Assembly (NCBI GenBank): GCA_019914995.1
Contig: CM034143.1
Span: 4,404,501-4,468,500 of the forward strand
Reading direction: 5' to 3'
DNA length: 64,000 nt
Source: Acanthochlamys bracteata
Taxonomy: Eukaryota > Streptophyta > Magnoliopsida > Pandanales > Velloziaceae
This document shows, in pieces, positions 37,985 to 50,667 of this stretch. The notes under the pieces were generated by a model. The model did no database searches, was not told where the DNA came from, and saw only the letters and a program-made list of their open reading frames with translations. Every line of letters starts with the position of its first letter. Within the stretch, counting starts at the first letter, position 1. The position numbers and the translations under genes are program-made.

Positions 37985-39500
37985 TTCTATTGCTTGATTT
38001 TTCCAATAACCCAAAGGGTTGGAAGACCTAACATCCCATTCATGGCGCTTAAGGATAGAGTTTCATCTTCAGGTAGCCCCTGTTCTTTCTGAATGAATTC
38101 TTCATCACTCTCCTATATGCCGGTGAAATTAATGGCATATAGTTTGTTGTACACTTATGTCTTCTGTCGTATTTCTTATTACAATAGAAAGATAGCCCTT
38201 TTGCACATCCAGCATTGACCTCAGCCATTGACAAGCTACTGGCTATGGATCGTGTTTCCTGCTGGGAAGCTCCTATCATATTAACTGTTTGTGGATAGTT
38301 AGCTTGCTGATCTAGAGCTTCCAGTGTTTGTGCTTGCCAAACAGTAGGGGTAGCTCTGTCTGTAGTGCTGCAGGTGAGATTAAGGACTTGTCATATGTTC
38401 AAACAATTTTGCTAACATATATGCTGTTTGCAAATCAGTGGGTTGGGCTGCCAACACTTCCATAGCGAGTCTCCTTGTAGGTCCTCACAAAATCTTCCAT
38501 TTAAATCTTGCTCCATCATAGGAGGTATCCGGGTTTTCAAATCCTTAAAGGCAGCCAAGTATTCCCTTATTGAACCTATTTGGTGTAGCTAATGTAGGGA
38601 AAAACTAGGATTACCAAATGCGTTAGGACCAAATCTGGCCAGTAGCACCTCATGCATTTCCTCCCATGTGAGTTGGGGTTTGTCGCGCTTATAGCTTTGG
38701 TACCATCTATTTACTTTATCTTGAAAGTACATGACTGCAATATGAATGCATTTGCACGGAGATGTTTGATAAAATTTGAAGCACCTCTCTGCTGAGGATA
38801 GCCACTCATGTGGCCCATTCCCATCAAAATAAGAAAACTTGTGGTGTTCCTTGTATGGATGAGAATATGGTTCGTGGTGATAGTTGCTTTGGTGATTAGG
38901 AATTTGGGCTCCTTGAAAGGATTGGTTGGAGTGGTATGGCTCTGGTTGCTGATGGTTTGTGTATGCATTAGTAGGTATGAATGCTGGAGTTGGAAGGTTT
39001 ACGGGCTACTGGAATTTGTATTGCTGCCGCTGATTTTTTGGACGGTTGAGAAGGGAGGATTGTTGTGCGGTTTGTGGCTACTGACCTTCAGAGTTCTTTT
39101 GGTTATTGGAAGGTAGTGTTGTGGTGGTCTCTGGTTGTGGTTCTTGACTAGGTCTAGAGTAGGCACATGCTACCTTCCGATTTTTGGGGCAGTTAGTTAA
39201 CCGATAGTTTCTGTGTGGGTGGTTTTAATTGTCCTTATGCAATGTTCTTGTTCATTGCAAGGACAAACATGGTGAGTTGTTCCTGACTTGTGCGATGTTG
39301 TTAGAGATACACCGTATCTCCTTACGTAGGTTGGGTTCCTCCTTGGCTCATGTTGACTTGACGAAAGCCGGTGATGAGGGTGATTGCATAGAACTTATTT
39401 CGGCCATTGTGATAGTTGCCTCTGGGGTCTTCGACGAATCAGTGGTTGTTGATCGGCGTTTCCATGGAACCTAACTCTAATACTAAGTTTATACACCTTC
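37985..39500 (-). mobile_element. Ty3/gypsy retrotransposon remnant: leader, gag and start of protease
   Basis: On the minus strand, in order: a decayed primer-binding site near 39485-39500 (TTAGTATTAGAGT in place of TTGGTATCAGAGC); a leader; the retrotransposon Gag core at about 38450-38860 (FSYFDGNGPHEWLSSAERCF, then VNRWYQSYKRDKPQLTWEEM); a zinc-knuckle-like stretch KGLSFYCNKKYDRRHKC near 38200 that has lost its first cysteine; and LSLSAMNGMLGLPTLWVIGK near 38010, just upstream of the protease active site. Several stops interrupt the frames. Reverse transcriptase and integrase are absent to the left, so the element is truncated there. Confidence 0.75.
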
Positions 39501-40373
39501 AATTTGTACATTAAGCTAAGCTAAATCTAATTGAAGACTAGAACCATTGGATTCAACTTGTATGCCTTACTAAGTCAATGCCATTCTTTATTTATACAAT
39601 AGGTAGTTACAAAAAACTAAAACATTCTTTGAGATTAAATACAAACTCTACGAATCTGTAGTGGACTTTAACAAAATTAAAAATAACTCTAGAATCCTAA
39701 TTGAATAAGCAACCTCAAATGTTAGCACTTAGGCTAGCGCTTGGGTGCCATCAAATGCGCCTGTGTATATTTCAAAAGTACTTGGGTGCTATTTTTTGGA
39801 GCCAAGGACATCATTGGTGTCCTTGGCTCATCAGAGTTGTACCCAGGCACTTGCCTAGCCGAGTGCATCCCCGCTCACCTATTCCCTATGCTTACTCCCA
39901 GCACCCGGGATATGATCGGCAGCTCGTCGCTGGCTTTCTCTTTCAGCGAACAGGTCTTGCTGGATTAGCCATCAATTCCATGTTGGCAACCTCTTCTATC
40001 ACCTCTATTTCAGCTGTTCGTTGGCTCATTGCATCAGAGACGGTGGAGAGGAAGAAGCATGATAGGGAGAGAAAAATGGAGGGAGAAGTGAGAGGAAAGG
40101 ATAAGGAGAGGAAAAGTTTGGTCTGAAGGTAGATCTAAAGCGACCGTGTAGAGGAAGAAGAGGAAGATACCTTTTTGGTAGGGACGATGGAGATTCAGAC
40201 GCAGGGGTAGGTAACTCTAAAGCTAACACACCGGAGAGAAAAAAGCTTGTAGCAAAGAGAAGAAGAAAAAAATTTCTGCATCTTGAAAAGAATCAAAAAG
40301 AAAGAGAAGTGGAGATCATGAAATCAGTTAATGTGCAGAAGCAAAGATCTATGTACAATATTATTTAAGGAAT
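39501..40373 (-). repeat. Possible 5' LTR of the Ty3/gypsy remnant
   Basis: This lies directly upstream (minus strand) of the gypsy primer-binding site, where the 5' LTR should be. A plus-strand frame of 141 codons at 39701-40126 has no family resemblance and is probably LTR sequence. No second LTR is present for comparison, so the outer boundary is a guess, set by the Harbinger-like terminus at about 40374. Confidence 0.35.
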
Positions 40374-42400
40374 GTTTGGCAGTGCATTTTGGGTGCATTT
40401 CGTTCCCAAAACACACTGCACAGTAAGCCAAAGTGTTTGGAAAGCGTTCTCGAAACGCTATCTTTTTTATCTATCCCACAAAAAACAACAACTTAAATGA
40501 AATGACTATTTTACCCTTAACCAAATATTTATAGAAATGCCACTATATAAATATCAAATAGGTGTGCCCTAACCGGCAGACCTCTATTTCTCTTCTTCTA
40601 TTTCAGATCTGAACGGCAGAGCATACCTCCATTTCTCTCCTTCCCTTTCAGATCCGATCGGTAGATCTCCATTCTCATTATTTTTTTGTTATTTCGGCAC
40701 CAGAGGCCGAATTGAGTGTAAGCTATCTTACTTTATATATTCTCTTTCATTCTCTTGCTCTCTTTATGGTAGAAATCCGATAAATTTATTTTTTTAATCT
40801 TCTTTTTTATCTGAATGGATCAATAAGAGTTGCCGGTGAATCTATAAGAGTTGTTTTTTTAACATGTAATTCGTGATTATATTTTTTCTAGTGTTCGAAT
40901 GGTTTCTAGAGTTGTTAGTGTATTTGATTTCGTTCAAGTTGGGCTGTTTTTTTTTTTTTTTTATTCTTTCCTATTTTCCTTTAAATTTTGAACTGCTAGT
41001 GAGTTCATAAAAGAGGTTCTCTTTTGCTTGAAGTTGGGATTTTGCAATGAGTGTTTTCTGCAACTGATGTTTCAATTGACTTGAGAATCAGGATTTCCTT
41101 GTTAATCAAAAAAAGCTTCGGGTCATGAATTTTCGTTCTTTGAGTTGAAACTGCTCTCTTGTTTGCTATTTAAGAAGGTTGATATGTTGAGTGATTAGAT
41201 GATTGGTTTGATATAGAAAATTGATATAATATTTTTATTGTCAATAAAAAAAGTAAAATTAAACATAACTTGTTTTGTACAATAATTGTGATGGTGAAGT
41301 AGCATGCATTATAGTACTTGATTCTGAACGCCATGATAGTCCTGATTTCTTCTGCATCTAATATGGTTTGACCTTTTAGAGCAAGCATTGTTAAATGGAT
41401 CCTACAGGATCTTAAGCTTCTAAGATTAAGCGATGAAAACTGCTGGGTAGTCGGATAATACCAATTTGTGGCTCTTAAAGAAGATCAATTTTTTGCATCT
41501 TTGAATGTCGTTGCTCTGTGTATATTCAAATAAAGTAACTTTATTTTCATTATTTTTTAAAGCGATCTCTATTGAGCTTACTTTTGTCATTGTCTTCTAA
41601 ATTAAAAGGGATCTTCCAACTTTCTAGAGCAACTGTCATATGAGAATGTTCCTTATGCAGCTTCCACAAGTATATCTTGCTAAACCGGATAGATAAAGGT
41701 GCAGTTCCTAAACATCAAACAATTCATAACTAACTATAAGGGCATAATGATTTTGTGTGAACTGGATTTTTAAGAATAAATTAATTAAAAAATAAAATTT
41801 GAAAATAAATTTAGTTTTTATATTTATTTTTTATTAAATTGAGTTTAAAAATAAAATTTTTATTTTAAAATTTGAATTTTAAAAATAAAAGTTTTGATTG
41901 AAAAAATTAATTCTAAATTTTATGTTTATTTTATTTTAAAAGTTAGTTTGAAATAAATTTATTTGTAAAAAATAAGTGTGTTTGAATGATCGGTAAACAT
42001 GTTTCAAACTTTTAAGTTTATGAGTGTTGTTGCGTCATAAATATTTTAGCGATAAATGTGTACTAGTTGTTTGATTGGCTTTTGAGATTACACATTATAT
42101 TCTTATAGCAATCAATAATGTCATGTGACTGTTCAATTTGATGTTGACTTGAAGGTGTATTATTTTGGGTAAACTCTTAAGCGATGAATGGATGCTTTAT
42201 TGATATGATTGTTGCAATTATATAACATAGAAATAAAAATCTGAGAAATCTTGAAGAATTGAAATTGTGTTATATCAACAAGGCATAATGGACTGTTGTG
42301 GAATGTCACTACTTTGTGCAATTATGCTACATTAGATATGGCATAATGTTATAATATTATTGGACAAAGTAATTAGCAAGCATTGGTATGCCAACATTTC
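40374..42400. other. Harbinger-like terminal sequence followed by non-coding DNA
   Basis: GGAATGTTTGGCAGTGCATT starts a 65-bp segment (to about 40440) with the internal dyad TTTTGGG...CCCAAAA. A close relative occurs at 43930-43990. It resembles PIF/Harbinger element ends. The rest is transcribed-looking, T-rich sequence with no recognisable ORF, and may be the untranslated 5' part of the Harbinger element or a separate non-autonomous relative. Confidence 0.4.
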
Positions 42401-42405
42401 CATAC

Positions 42406-43833
42406 TGTTGGAATTATCAAGTTAATTTTGATAATAACAAAGAATTAAGAATTATGATTTATATTAGGCTAATAATCTGAAATCAAGTTCTGCAGAATTA
42501 GACAAATAAAGATCATTTTATTTACAGCAGACAATAACAGCCATTATGCAGCCAATTGTTATTCTACTACAAATTAAACAGCATACGGAATAGAGGATCC
42601 CATAGTCACATTACAGTCAGCTGCTTAACCGCTGAAGCATTAGAAGACTTCTCTGCATCGATCAAAATAGAGCATTGGGTTCAACAGCAACAAAACTTTC
42701 TTTGCTTCAAAAATTTTCTGAACTCACAACACACTGAAGCAATTCAAATCGAAGATCTACAACGAGCAAAAATTTCACATAAAAAGAAAGCTCAATCATC
42801 AAGAAGAGAAAGCACATTATACAAGTCAAGACCTTTAATTAAGTCAAGCAGTCAACCAGCAATGCATTAAATATGGACAAGCCAACTCAGCTATCTTGTT
42901 TCAGACAGCAACTTAGCTAAATCAAGCTTATAATCACTGGCAGTAACTTCAAATCTTTACAATACATTTAATGCCATGGAGACATTGCACAAAGACAACC
43001 GAAAGCAATTGAGGAAGTGGTTGATTAACAGTTGGGCAAAACTGCTCCCTCTCTGACGTGAAAAACCACCAATGAAAAAGAGCGCCAACAGCAACATTCT
43101 TCAATGGTTCCTGCACAAAAATGAAACACTATAAGAAGGGAGACAGAGCAACAAAGAAAGAGTAGAGAGAACACAAGCAAAACAAAGACATACAAGAACT
43201 CAACAGCTCTACTCAAGCAGTTAAAATCTTGCTGCTGACATTGAAGAAATCTCTCTCAGCAACCTCTCTGATCATCTCACTGGAAAAACTTCATGAACAC
43301 ATAACCATCATGATATAGATCCTGTGCTCAATTTCCGTTTATTTTTCTTTTAACCTCTTACTGACCTTGTGACAGTGGTGCTGCGGGCACCGGTAAGGAA
43401 GCTCAGGTGGAGCTTGGTGAAAGTTTTTAAACCTTGTAATGGCGCTAGCATATCAGCCAGAGGGACAGGTGTGTCCAGTAGGCTGTTAGGGATTGTCTTA
43501 GTGAAGAAACCCGGTAAGAGTAAGTGTGCTTGGTGAAGCACTTCGCTCTTGGTATATATGTAGCTTATTAAAGGTTTAGTGAAGTTTTAGCTCTGGTGAT
43601 AGAGCGTTCGTAGATATAGGCAAAGGGATTTTGCCGAACCACGTTAAATATTCTAAATACCATCCTCTTTACCTAAGTCAGTAAATACTAACTCTCTCTG
43701 TCTGTAGGTTACAGAATTGACACAGCCGGCTCTAAGCCTGCTTTCCTTAAGATAACTAAATTTCACAAAAATTTTAATTGACTAACTCAATTCACCCCTT
43801 CCCTTTTGAGTTAATCTTGTAGGAGAACTAACA
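42406..43833 (+). mobile_element. Solo LTR of a Sirevirus-like Copia family (1428 bp)
   Basis: It starts TGTTGGAATTATCAAG and ends GGAGAACTAACA. The 5-bp target duplication CATAC flanks it (42401-42405 and 43834-43838). Its right half is clearly related to the 3' LTR at 57405-59425 (GTGCTTGGTGAAGCACTT, then TTGAGTTAATCTTG). No internal retroelement sequence accompanies it, so it is a solo LTR formed by recombination. Frames inside it (42556-42870, 43025-43216 and 43350-43541) are LTR sequence, not genes. Confidence 0.85.
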
Positions 43834-43929
43834 CATACGTTACAGCTCCTTTGATTCAGTAACTAATGAGTTGCATATTGTGCATGCCAAAAATAGTAGA
43901 ATTTTCAGTTTTGCACCTTAATCATTAGT

Positions 43930-43990
43930 GCTCGTTTGGCAGTATATTTTGGGTACTTTTCATTCCCAAAATGGACTGCATAGTAATAAA
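43930..43990 (+). repeat. Second Harbinger-like terminal sequence
   Basis: GCTCGTTTGGCAGTATATTT, then CATTCCCAAAATGGACTGCA, closely parallels the sequence at 40374-40440, in the same orientation. It is probably the left terminus of the Harbinger element whose ORFs follow at 44.9-47.6 kb. Confidence 0.5.
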
Positions 43991-44969
43991 CACGTTTAAT
44001 TCGTTTTTCAGATCTAAAATAACATACCTGCGCTCCGGAGAATTTTAGGACTTCGATAGATTCGGTGTAGTTCCGATGGCAGATCGGAGCTTTAGTGGTT
44101 ATCCTTTCTTCTCCAAGATTTTTTCGGCGAGGTTACTGTAATTTCAAAAGCTTCAGGTGAGAAAAGAATGTTTGAAACTAATAAACTTGTTTGTGTTTTT
44201 ATTTTTTGGTTGATTAACATATGATATTCTATTGATTATGCTGTTGAGAGTTGTTTGATTGTTAGTTAGATAGTTGTTGTTGTTCGATAAAACTGAACTA
44301 AGTTCGATAATTTAACAATATTAGAAGTAAGAAAATATTTTTTTTCAAAAACTGATCAGTTGCTCTCTTGATTGTTTTCTGTAACAAGTGCAATGTATAC
44401 AGAGTCATTCGATAGACACCAGTCACTGTATAAGGGCATGTTTGCTTAACTAACGTCTTTCTAAATTATATATTAGTTGTTGCAGTCTGAATTTGCATTT
44501 GAAAATAAACTGAGATGCTTGATTAATTGATGGAGAGTTGAGGAATTTTATTTTGTAATGTTCATAATATAGATTAGTTAGTCAAACACTACATAAGTGA
44601 GGATACTATCCATTTTGTCATATGCTAATGAATGCAAGCCTATCTTGCAATATTTGATGCTTCTATTTGTAGTATATAGTTGTGCCATGATTTCAGATAC
44701 CCAAAGTAAAACATATATTTGCACAACTTTTAGTATGTGAAAACTATTATGTTTGTTTGTCATTTATGTATCTGCTTATTTGGCTTGAGATTTTGAATAC
44801 ATGTTTGTAGATTTGTTTGATATGCACATTGTCATAGAATTGTATGGCTATATATTACATAACAAATTTATTTTTATGATAATATATTTGAGAGATAAGA
44901 GCTTATGATTGGGTATACGTGATACAATTATTAGATGTCTACTCTAAGAAAAAAATGTCATACCAAAGA

Positions 44970-45821
44970 CCCTGCGCATTAGTCAGAGAGTTATGTTAGA
45001 AAGTTTATTAAACTTTGTGAAAAGAGATCAGAAAAGGTAATAAACCTTCATCACATTTCAACGCAGAGGGTTTGTCTAACATCCGTTGTGCATTCAACGA
45101 TTACTTTAATGAGGACTATAATTAGAAACAACTAAAAAATCGTTGGGATAATATGAGAGCTGAATTTATTCTTTATAAGAAGTTAGTTTCCGGTGAGATA
45201 GGTTGGGATAGGATGCTGCAAACAATAAGATCGTTGCTACTGATGAGTGGTGGGATGCAAATATTGAGGTACATGTCTCCTTGCAAACTTTATGTTATAT
45301 TTATATTGTTATTTCAATTTCATCATTTGCTGATATTTCGTTATTTTGGATAGGCTCACTCTAAGTACAAAAAGTTTAAGCGAAAAAATTTATCTTTAAT
45401 CCGTGGTCGGTACAGCCGTCTATTTGATGGAATTATTTGTACGAGTGAGAAGGTAAAGTCCGCATCACAACCTGATAGAGACTATCTAGATGAACCCACA
45501 GATCTAAGAGACGAAGAAGGCAGTGGAGATAGTGATGATATTCACAAAGCAACTGATTGTATTAGAGATTTACAACCTGTTGTTATGACTGAGAAAGATT
45601 TATTTCCTACATCTAGCCTCAGACCTACTAGAGCGCCATTTGGAAGTAACGGCACTAGAAAGAAGTCACTACAACAGAGTTTGGATTCAATTGCGGAAGC
45701 CATACATGCAAAAGCTCCTACATTTGCAGAGGCACTAGGACAGTCATCTAGTGATCCTGTGGCGGAATGCATGCTATTACTTAAGCAGACTCGAGGGATC
45801 CAACGTGGCGGCGTCCTCTAG
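44970..45821 (+). pseudogene. PIF/Harbinger ORF1: Myb/SANT-like DNA-binding protein, broken
   Basis: The first part (about 44980-45270) carries a Myb/SANT-like domain: HFNAEGLSNIRCAFNDYF, KQLKNRWDNMRAEFILYKK, GEIGWDRMLQT and, in a shifted frame, IVATDEWWDANIE. A TAG stop interrupts it just before KQLKNRWDN. After a probable intron ending near 45353, an open frame continues to 45821 (HSKYKKFKRKNLSLIRG, acidic stretch DEEGSGDSDD, C-terminal SLDSIAEAIHAKAP). The order and motifs are those of the Myb-like partner protein of plant PIF/Harbinger transposons, which acts with the transposase. Stops and a frameshift make it inactive. Confidence 0.75.
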
Positions 45822-46284
45822 AATTATGCTTGTATGTTATTCAAAAGAAAAGACAAAAGGTCCATTTTTAGAGAGCAGCCAGATGATGAATGCCGTGTGT
45901 CATGGTTAGTGTAAAGTTATGAGGAGTACTTGAAGAAAAACTCGGGAGAGTAAATGAAAAAGAACCCCTAAGTCACTCAGTTGTACTAATATGTCAAAAT
46001 GAAAATCTGTTAGTGTAGTAGAGCTATCTTGATTTGGTTAATGTTATTGTGTCCGTATGTTTATTATTCTGAATTTACTGTGTTTCTATCCGTTGATTTG
46101 TAGGTTTATGTATGCGAACACTTGATAATTGCTTGTTATATACTTTTCATGCATTATGCATGCTATAGTGTGAGAATTGTGTTTGGTTTATGATTTTAAC
46201 TGGTGTTGTTGTATGTTTGTTATCACTTTTATTGTATTTATGTTATTCATGTATTAAAGCATAACTTCTATATTATGATTTTTG

Positions 46285-47640
46285 TTTGTAGATAAATGGC
46301 TGAATAGGAGGATGATGATGATAGTTGCACCTCTTTGAACTGTTCTTATGGTGAGGATGGTGAGGATGACAATAACGAAGGTATGATGAATGGATGTACC
46401 TCTTTCTGTCAGGTATACGTGAAGCTGTTTTTGTAGATAGTTACATGCTGAAAACTCCGTGTCACACATCTATACGTACGGATTATCAATATATTTTGGA
46501 AATATTAGCGTTAAATGAAAGTCGATGCTATTCCAACTTTCGCATAAGAAAAGATATTTTTTTTGCATTGTGTGAAAGCTTACATACACATTACGGATTA
46601 AACCTAACTCGAGCAACAACGATCTAGGAGAGCGTTGGCATATTCCTATTAAATTGTGCCCACAGTTCTACAAATAGATTGGTTCTACAAATAAATTGGT
46701 TCAAGATATATTTAATCACTCGGGTGAAACAATTCACTGACACTTTCGTAGGACGTTAAAAGCTATATTGCTTTTAGCAACAGATTTGATTCGAGCACAT
46801 CCACGACACAATGAAGGTGCAATCTACCATAGACCAGAAAATACACAATATCTTGTTAGTTTCAAATATGCAATTTCATTAATGATTTCTTATGATGTTA
46901 TGTAAAAATAAATTTATTTTTCGTAGCTTTTATATTTGAATATATCATTAAGATTGTATTGGAGCTCTGGATGGGATGCATATAGAGGTTAAACTGTCGG
47001 CTGATGATGTTAAACCTTATATTGGCGTAAATGATATCCCACTCAGAATATTCTGGCCGTTTGTGATTTCAACATGTGGTTCATATTTGTGACAACTGGT
47101 TGGGAATGATGTACTCACGATGCAAGAATATTGGAGAATGCATTATGTAGGCCAGATTTTTCTTTTCCAAAAAGTAATAAATACTATTTGGTAGATGCTG
47201 GTTATCCACACAGATAAAATTTATGGCTCCCTATGTAGGTGAAGGCATTAGATATCATTTGAGTGACTTTCGGCGTACAGGTACTACACAACGTTTGTAA
47301 GAGAAAAGTTCAATCATTTGTATTCGTCATGCAGAAGTATTATTGAACGCGTTTTTAACGTGTGAAAAGTTTGGTTTACAATTTTGAATCATATGCCCAG
47401 ATATGCATTTGAAATTCATCATGACATCGTCACTGCCACAATGGCGACTCATAACTTCATTAGAAGACAAGGCGTTTACGATGATGCATTTGCCGTTGCA
47501 GAACGTGAAAGTTTTGTTGCATTAAATGAAGATGAATAGTACGGTATGTCGGATATTCAGCCGGTTCAAGTAGATGCTAACGATAATATTTTAAACTGGA
47601 ATGTCGATATGAAATTGCAATGAGAATGTCAAATATATGA
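46285..47640 (+). pseudogene. PIF/Harbinger transposase (DDE_Tnp_4 type), broken
   Basis: Fragments in family order: an N-terminal helix-rich region (MLKTPCHTSIRTDYQYILEI, then FRIRKDIFFALCESL); the first catalytic Asp context (IGALDGMHIEV near 46970); NDIPLRIFWPFVISTC; the RSIIERVFNV-like motif near 47340; and the C-terminal HHDIVTATMATHNFIR near 47430, which matches the ALHNFIR end of Harbinger transposases. Several in-frame stops and shifts are present. The two-gene layout with the Myb-like ORF upstream on the same strand is typical of autonomous PIF/Harbinger elements. This copy is dead. Confidence 0.8.
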
Positions 47641-47928
47641 TTATTTTTAAAAAATATTTGACTATATATATAATATTATGTTGATACTCTTGTATCCATT
47701 TAATGAGAAATATATTTCAAACTAATATTTTGATCAATACAAATCATTTTGAAATAACTTTTAACAATTATTTCGATATATGAATAATAAATATTTAAAA
47801 ATAAAATGATATAAATATTGACTATAATATATATTAAACAATTATACATAAATTCTTCTAAATTAAAGGGCAAATTCATTATTTTCAATTGAAAAGCTCT
47901 TTAAGAAAAAACACTTTTGAATATTTTA
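47641..47928. other. 3' flank inside the Harbinger element
   Basis: AT-rich non-coding DNA between the transposase relic and the inserted solo LTR. The element probably continues beyond the LTR to about 49510. Confidence 0.4.
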
Positions 47929-49415
47929 TGTTAGATCTTCTGTAAGATTAACTCAAAAGGGGAGGGGTGAATTGAGTTAATAAATAAAAATTTTCGTGAA
48001 GTTTAATAATCTTACAGACAGCAGGCTTATAGCCGGCTGAGTTAGTTATGTAACCTGCAGACAGAAGGTGTTAGAATATTTGCTGAATTAGGTAAAGAAA
48101 ATAGTACTCAGAGTATTTAATGTGGTTCGGCAAAACCTCTTTGCCTACATCCACGGACGCTCTATCACCAGAGCTAAAGCTTCACTAAACCTTTAATAAG
48201 CTACATATACATCAAAAGCAAAGTGCTTCACCAAGCACACTTACTTTTACCGGTTTCTTCACCAAGATAATCCCTTACAACCTACTGGACACCACTGCCC
48301 CTCTGGCTGATATGCTATTTCTATTACAAGGTTTAAGAACTTTCACCAAGCTCTACATGAACTTCTTTACCAGATGCCCGCAGCACCATTGTCACAAAAT
48401 CAGTATAAAGTTATAAGAAAATAATAGAAGTTGAGCACAGGATCTATCTCATGATAATTGAGTGTTCACTGAGTTTTTCTAATGAGATGATCCGGAAGGT
48501 TGCTGAGAGAGATATCTTCAGTGTGATCAGCAGTAAGGTTTCAATTGCTTGAGTGATAACTTTATAGAGTTGTTGAGTTCTTGTATGTCTTTTTTTATTT
48601 TCTACTCTCCATTTTTCTCTATTGTTCTATCTCTCTTCTTATAGAATTTCATCTCTATGCTGGACGATTTTTTCCGTTGAAGAAGATTGCCGTTGGCGCC
48701 CTTTTGCATTTGTAGACTTTCAGGCCAGAGAGGGAGCAGTTTGTCCAACGGTTAATCAATCGCTTCCACGATTGCTTTCGGCTATGTTTGTGCAAAATCT
48801 TTATGGCATTAAATGCAGTGTAGAGAGATTTGAATTTACCCGCCAGTGATTGTGAACTTGATTTAGCTAAGTTGTTGTCTGAAATATGAGAACTGAGTTG
48901 GCTTGTCCAAATTAAATGCATCCCAGATTGACTGCTTTGGATTTGTTTGACTTGCCAGTCTTGACTTGATTAGTCAAACTTAGTTGTATAATTTGCTTTC
49001 TTTCCTTAATCATTGAGCTTTTCATTTTTGTGAAGAGGATAAATTTTTGCTCGTTGTGGATCTTGTATCTGATTTGCTTCAGTGAGTTGTAAGTCCAGAA
49101 GATTTTTAAAGCAAAGAGCTTAAGGTGAAGTTTTGTTGTTGAACCCAATACTCTGTTTGGGCGATGCAGAGAAGTATTCGTATGCTTCAACAATTAAGCA
49201 GCTGACTGTAGTGTATCTATGGGATCCTCTGTTTTGTATGCTGTTTGATTTATAGTAACAGAGCAGCTGATTGTTTAATGACTATTATTGTCTGCCGTAA
49301 GTAAAATAATTTTGATTTGTCTAATCCTGCAGAACTCGATTTTAAATTATTAGTCCAATATAAATTATAATTTTTAATTCATTGTTATCATCAAAATTAA
49401 CTTGATGATTCTAAC
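47929..49415 (-). mobile_element. Second solo LTR of the Sirevirus-like family, inserted in the Harbinger element
   Basis: On the plus strand it starts TGTTAGATCTTCTGTAAG and ends ACTTGATGATTCTAACA, the reverse orientation of the 42406 and 57405 copies. The flanking 5-mers are TTTTA (left) and CTTTA (right), a target duplication with one mismatch. No internal sequence is present. It separates the left part of a Harbinger 3' end (AAAGCTCTTTAAG) from its right part (49416-49510). Confidence 0.75.
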
Positions 49416-49512
49416 ACTTTATATCCAAAAGCTTTTTTTTTAAAACTTCTTTACTTTCTCAAAAAACTACTTTTCTAAAAACTCTTTTTTAAAAAGCCTC
49501 CCAAACGTTTCC
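49416..49512 (+). repeat. Probable right terminus of the Harbinger element
   Basis: The reverse complement of the end reads GGAAACGTTTGGGAGGC, similar to GGAATGTTTGGCAGTGC at 40374 and GCTCGTTTGGCAG at 43932. No TTA/TAA duplication could be matched cleanly, so pairing of ends is uncertain. Confidence 0.4.
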
Positions 49513-50667
49513 GTAGAGTTCTGAATTTCTAACGGCAAATTAAAATATGCAACTGTCTAAAATTCAATTATGAAAAAAAAAAGACTCCGGACAAATAAAA
49601 ACACGCCATTAATCTCAAAGTTTGTGTTGATTATTTCACTTTCTACTTTTGCTTTTTTTTAATAATTGTTTTAAGAATGTGAAATTAGAAGGGCAAGTTA
49701 GTCGGATTTGAAGTTGTGACTCTATAAATGAGTTTATGAAATTAAATTCAAAATAATTACATTTTATAAGAAGTAGGTTAAAATAAGTTTGGTGAGTTAG
49801 GTAAATTCCAAATTACTTCAAATATAAAAAGTGACTTTGAATTTGAAATTCTGCAGAAAAAATATTTGTGTAATTGAAACAAGTTTCAAACTTTTAAGGT
49901 GGTAAAAATCACTATCTGCCACTCAAATTTGGTGTTCATTTCAAATGCGTACTCAAATATTAAACTTTCCTATATACGTGACAAAAGTCACATCTCATTT
50001 TTAATCTATTATTCTGCTAATTAATCATAAGTTGATAATTACTTTGTAAAGATATCATAGTAAGTTATTATTTTTATCATTAAGTTGTTTTTTTAACTAA
50101 ATATTTTTTACTTTTATAAGTATGCTCAAGTTAAGAATGACTTTCTTAAGAGATATAAATTGTTTAATTAATTATAACATCAAAAAGAAATTTTATTGTG
50201 ATGACAAAAGAAGAAATTAAGTATAACTTGTCAAAAGTTTCTTTATAACGTTTAGTCTTTTAATCTAAAATTTATAATTCCATATTGCATTAGATGGCAA
50301 TATATTAAGAAAGGATATCTAGAAAGAATATTACCTCTACACATAACCAAATATTTAATTAGAATATTCTTATACGGACAAACATAATTCTGTAAACTAC
50401 AATATAAGCATAATAATATTAATAATCTATTTATAAATGTTTGTTAGTTCAAGGTTGTGATTTCTCAGAATTACTTGAAAGCAAAATAACTATTTATACA
50501 ATCTATCAACAAGATTTATTTTATAAGAAAGAGGAATTCTTTCCCATGTTTAGGAACTGTTTGGCTGTATTAATAGCTCTTTACAATTTTCTTATCATTT
50601 GTCAATTTTTGTTATATTTTAATTTTTTATAATGTTCAAAAATATAAATAGATTATAATATATATAG
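49513..50667. other. AT-rich intergenic DNA
   Basis: No gene or element ends were recognised. A 63-codon plus-strand frame at 50441-50632 has no family resemblance. Confidence 0.4.

Noticed and set aside
39701..40126. 141-codon plus-strand frame, the longest in its area
   Set aside because: It lies where the gypsy 5' LTR should be, on the opposite strand to the element, with no family resemblance. It is rich in Lys/Arg/Glu only because of purine-rich DNA.
42556..42870. 104-codon frame
   Set aside because: It lies wholly inside a solo LTR with a clean target duplication, so it is LTR sequence.
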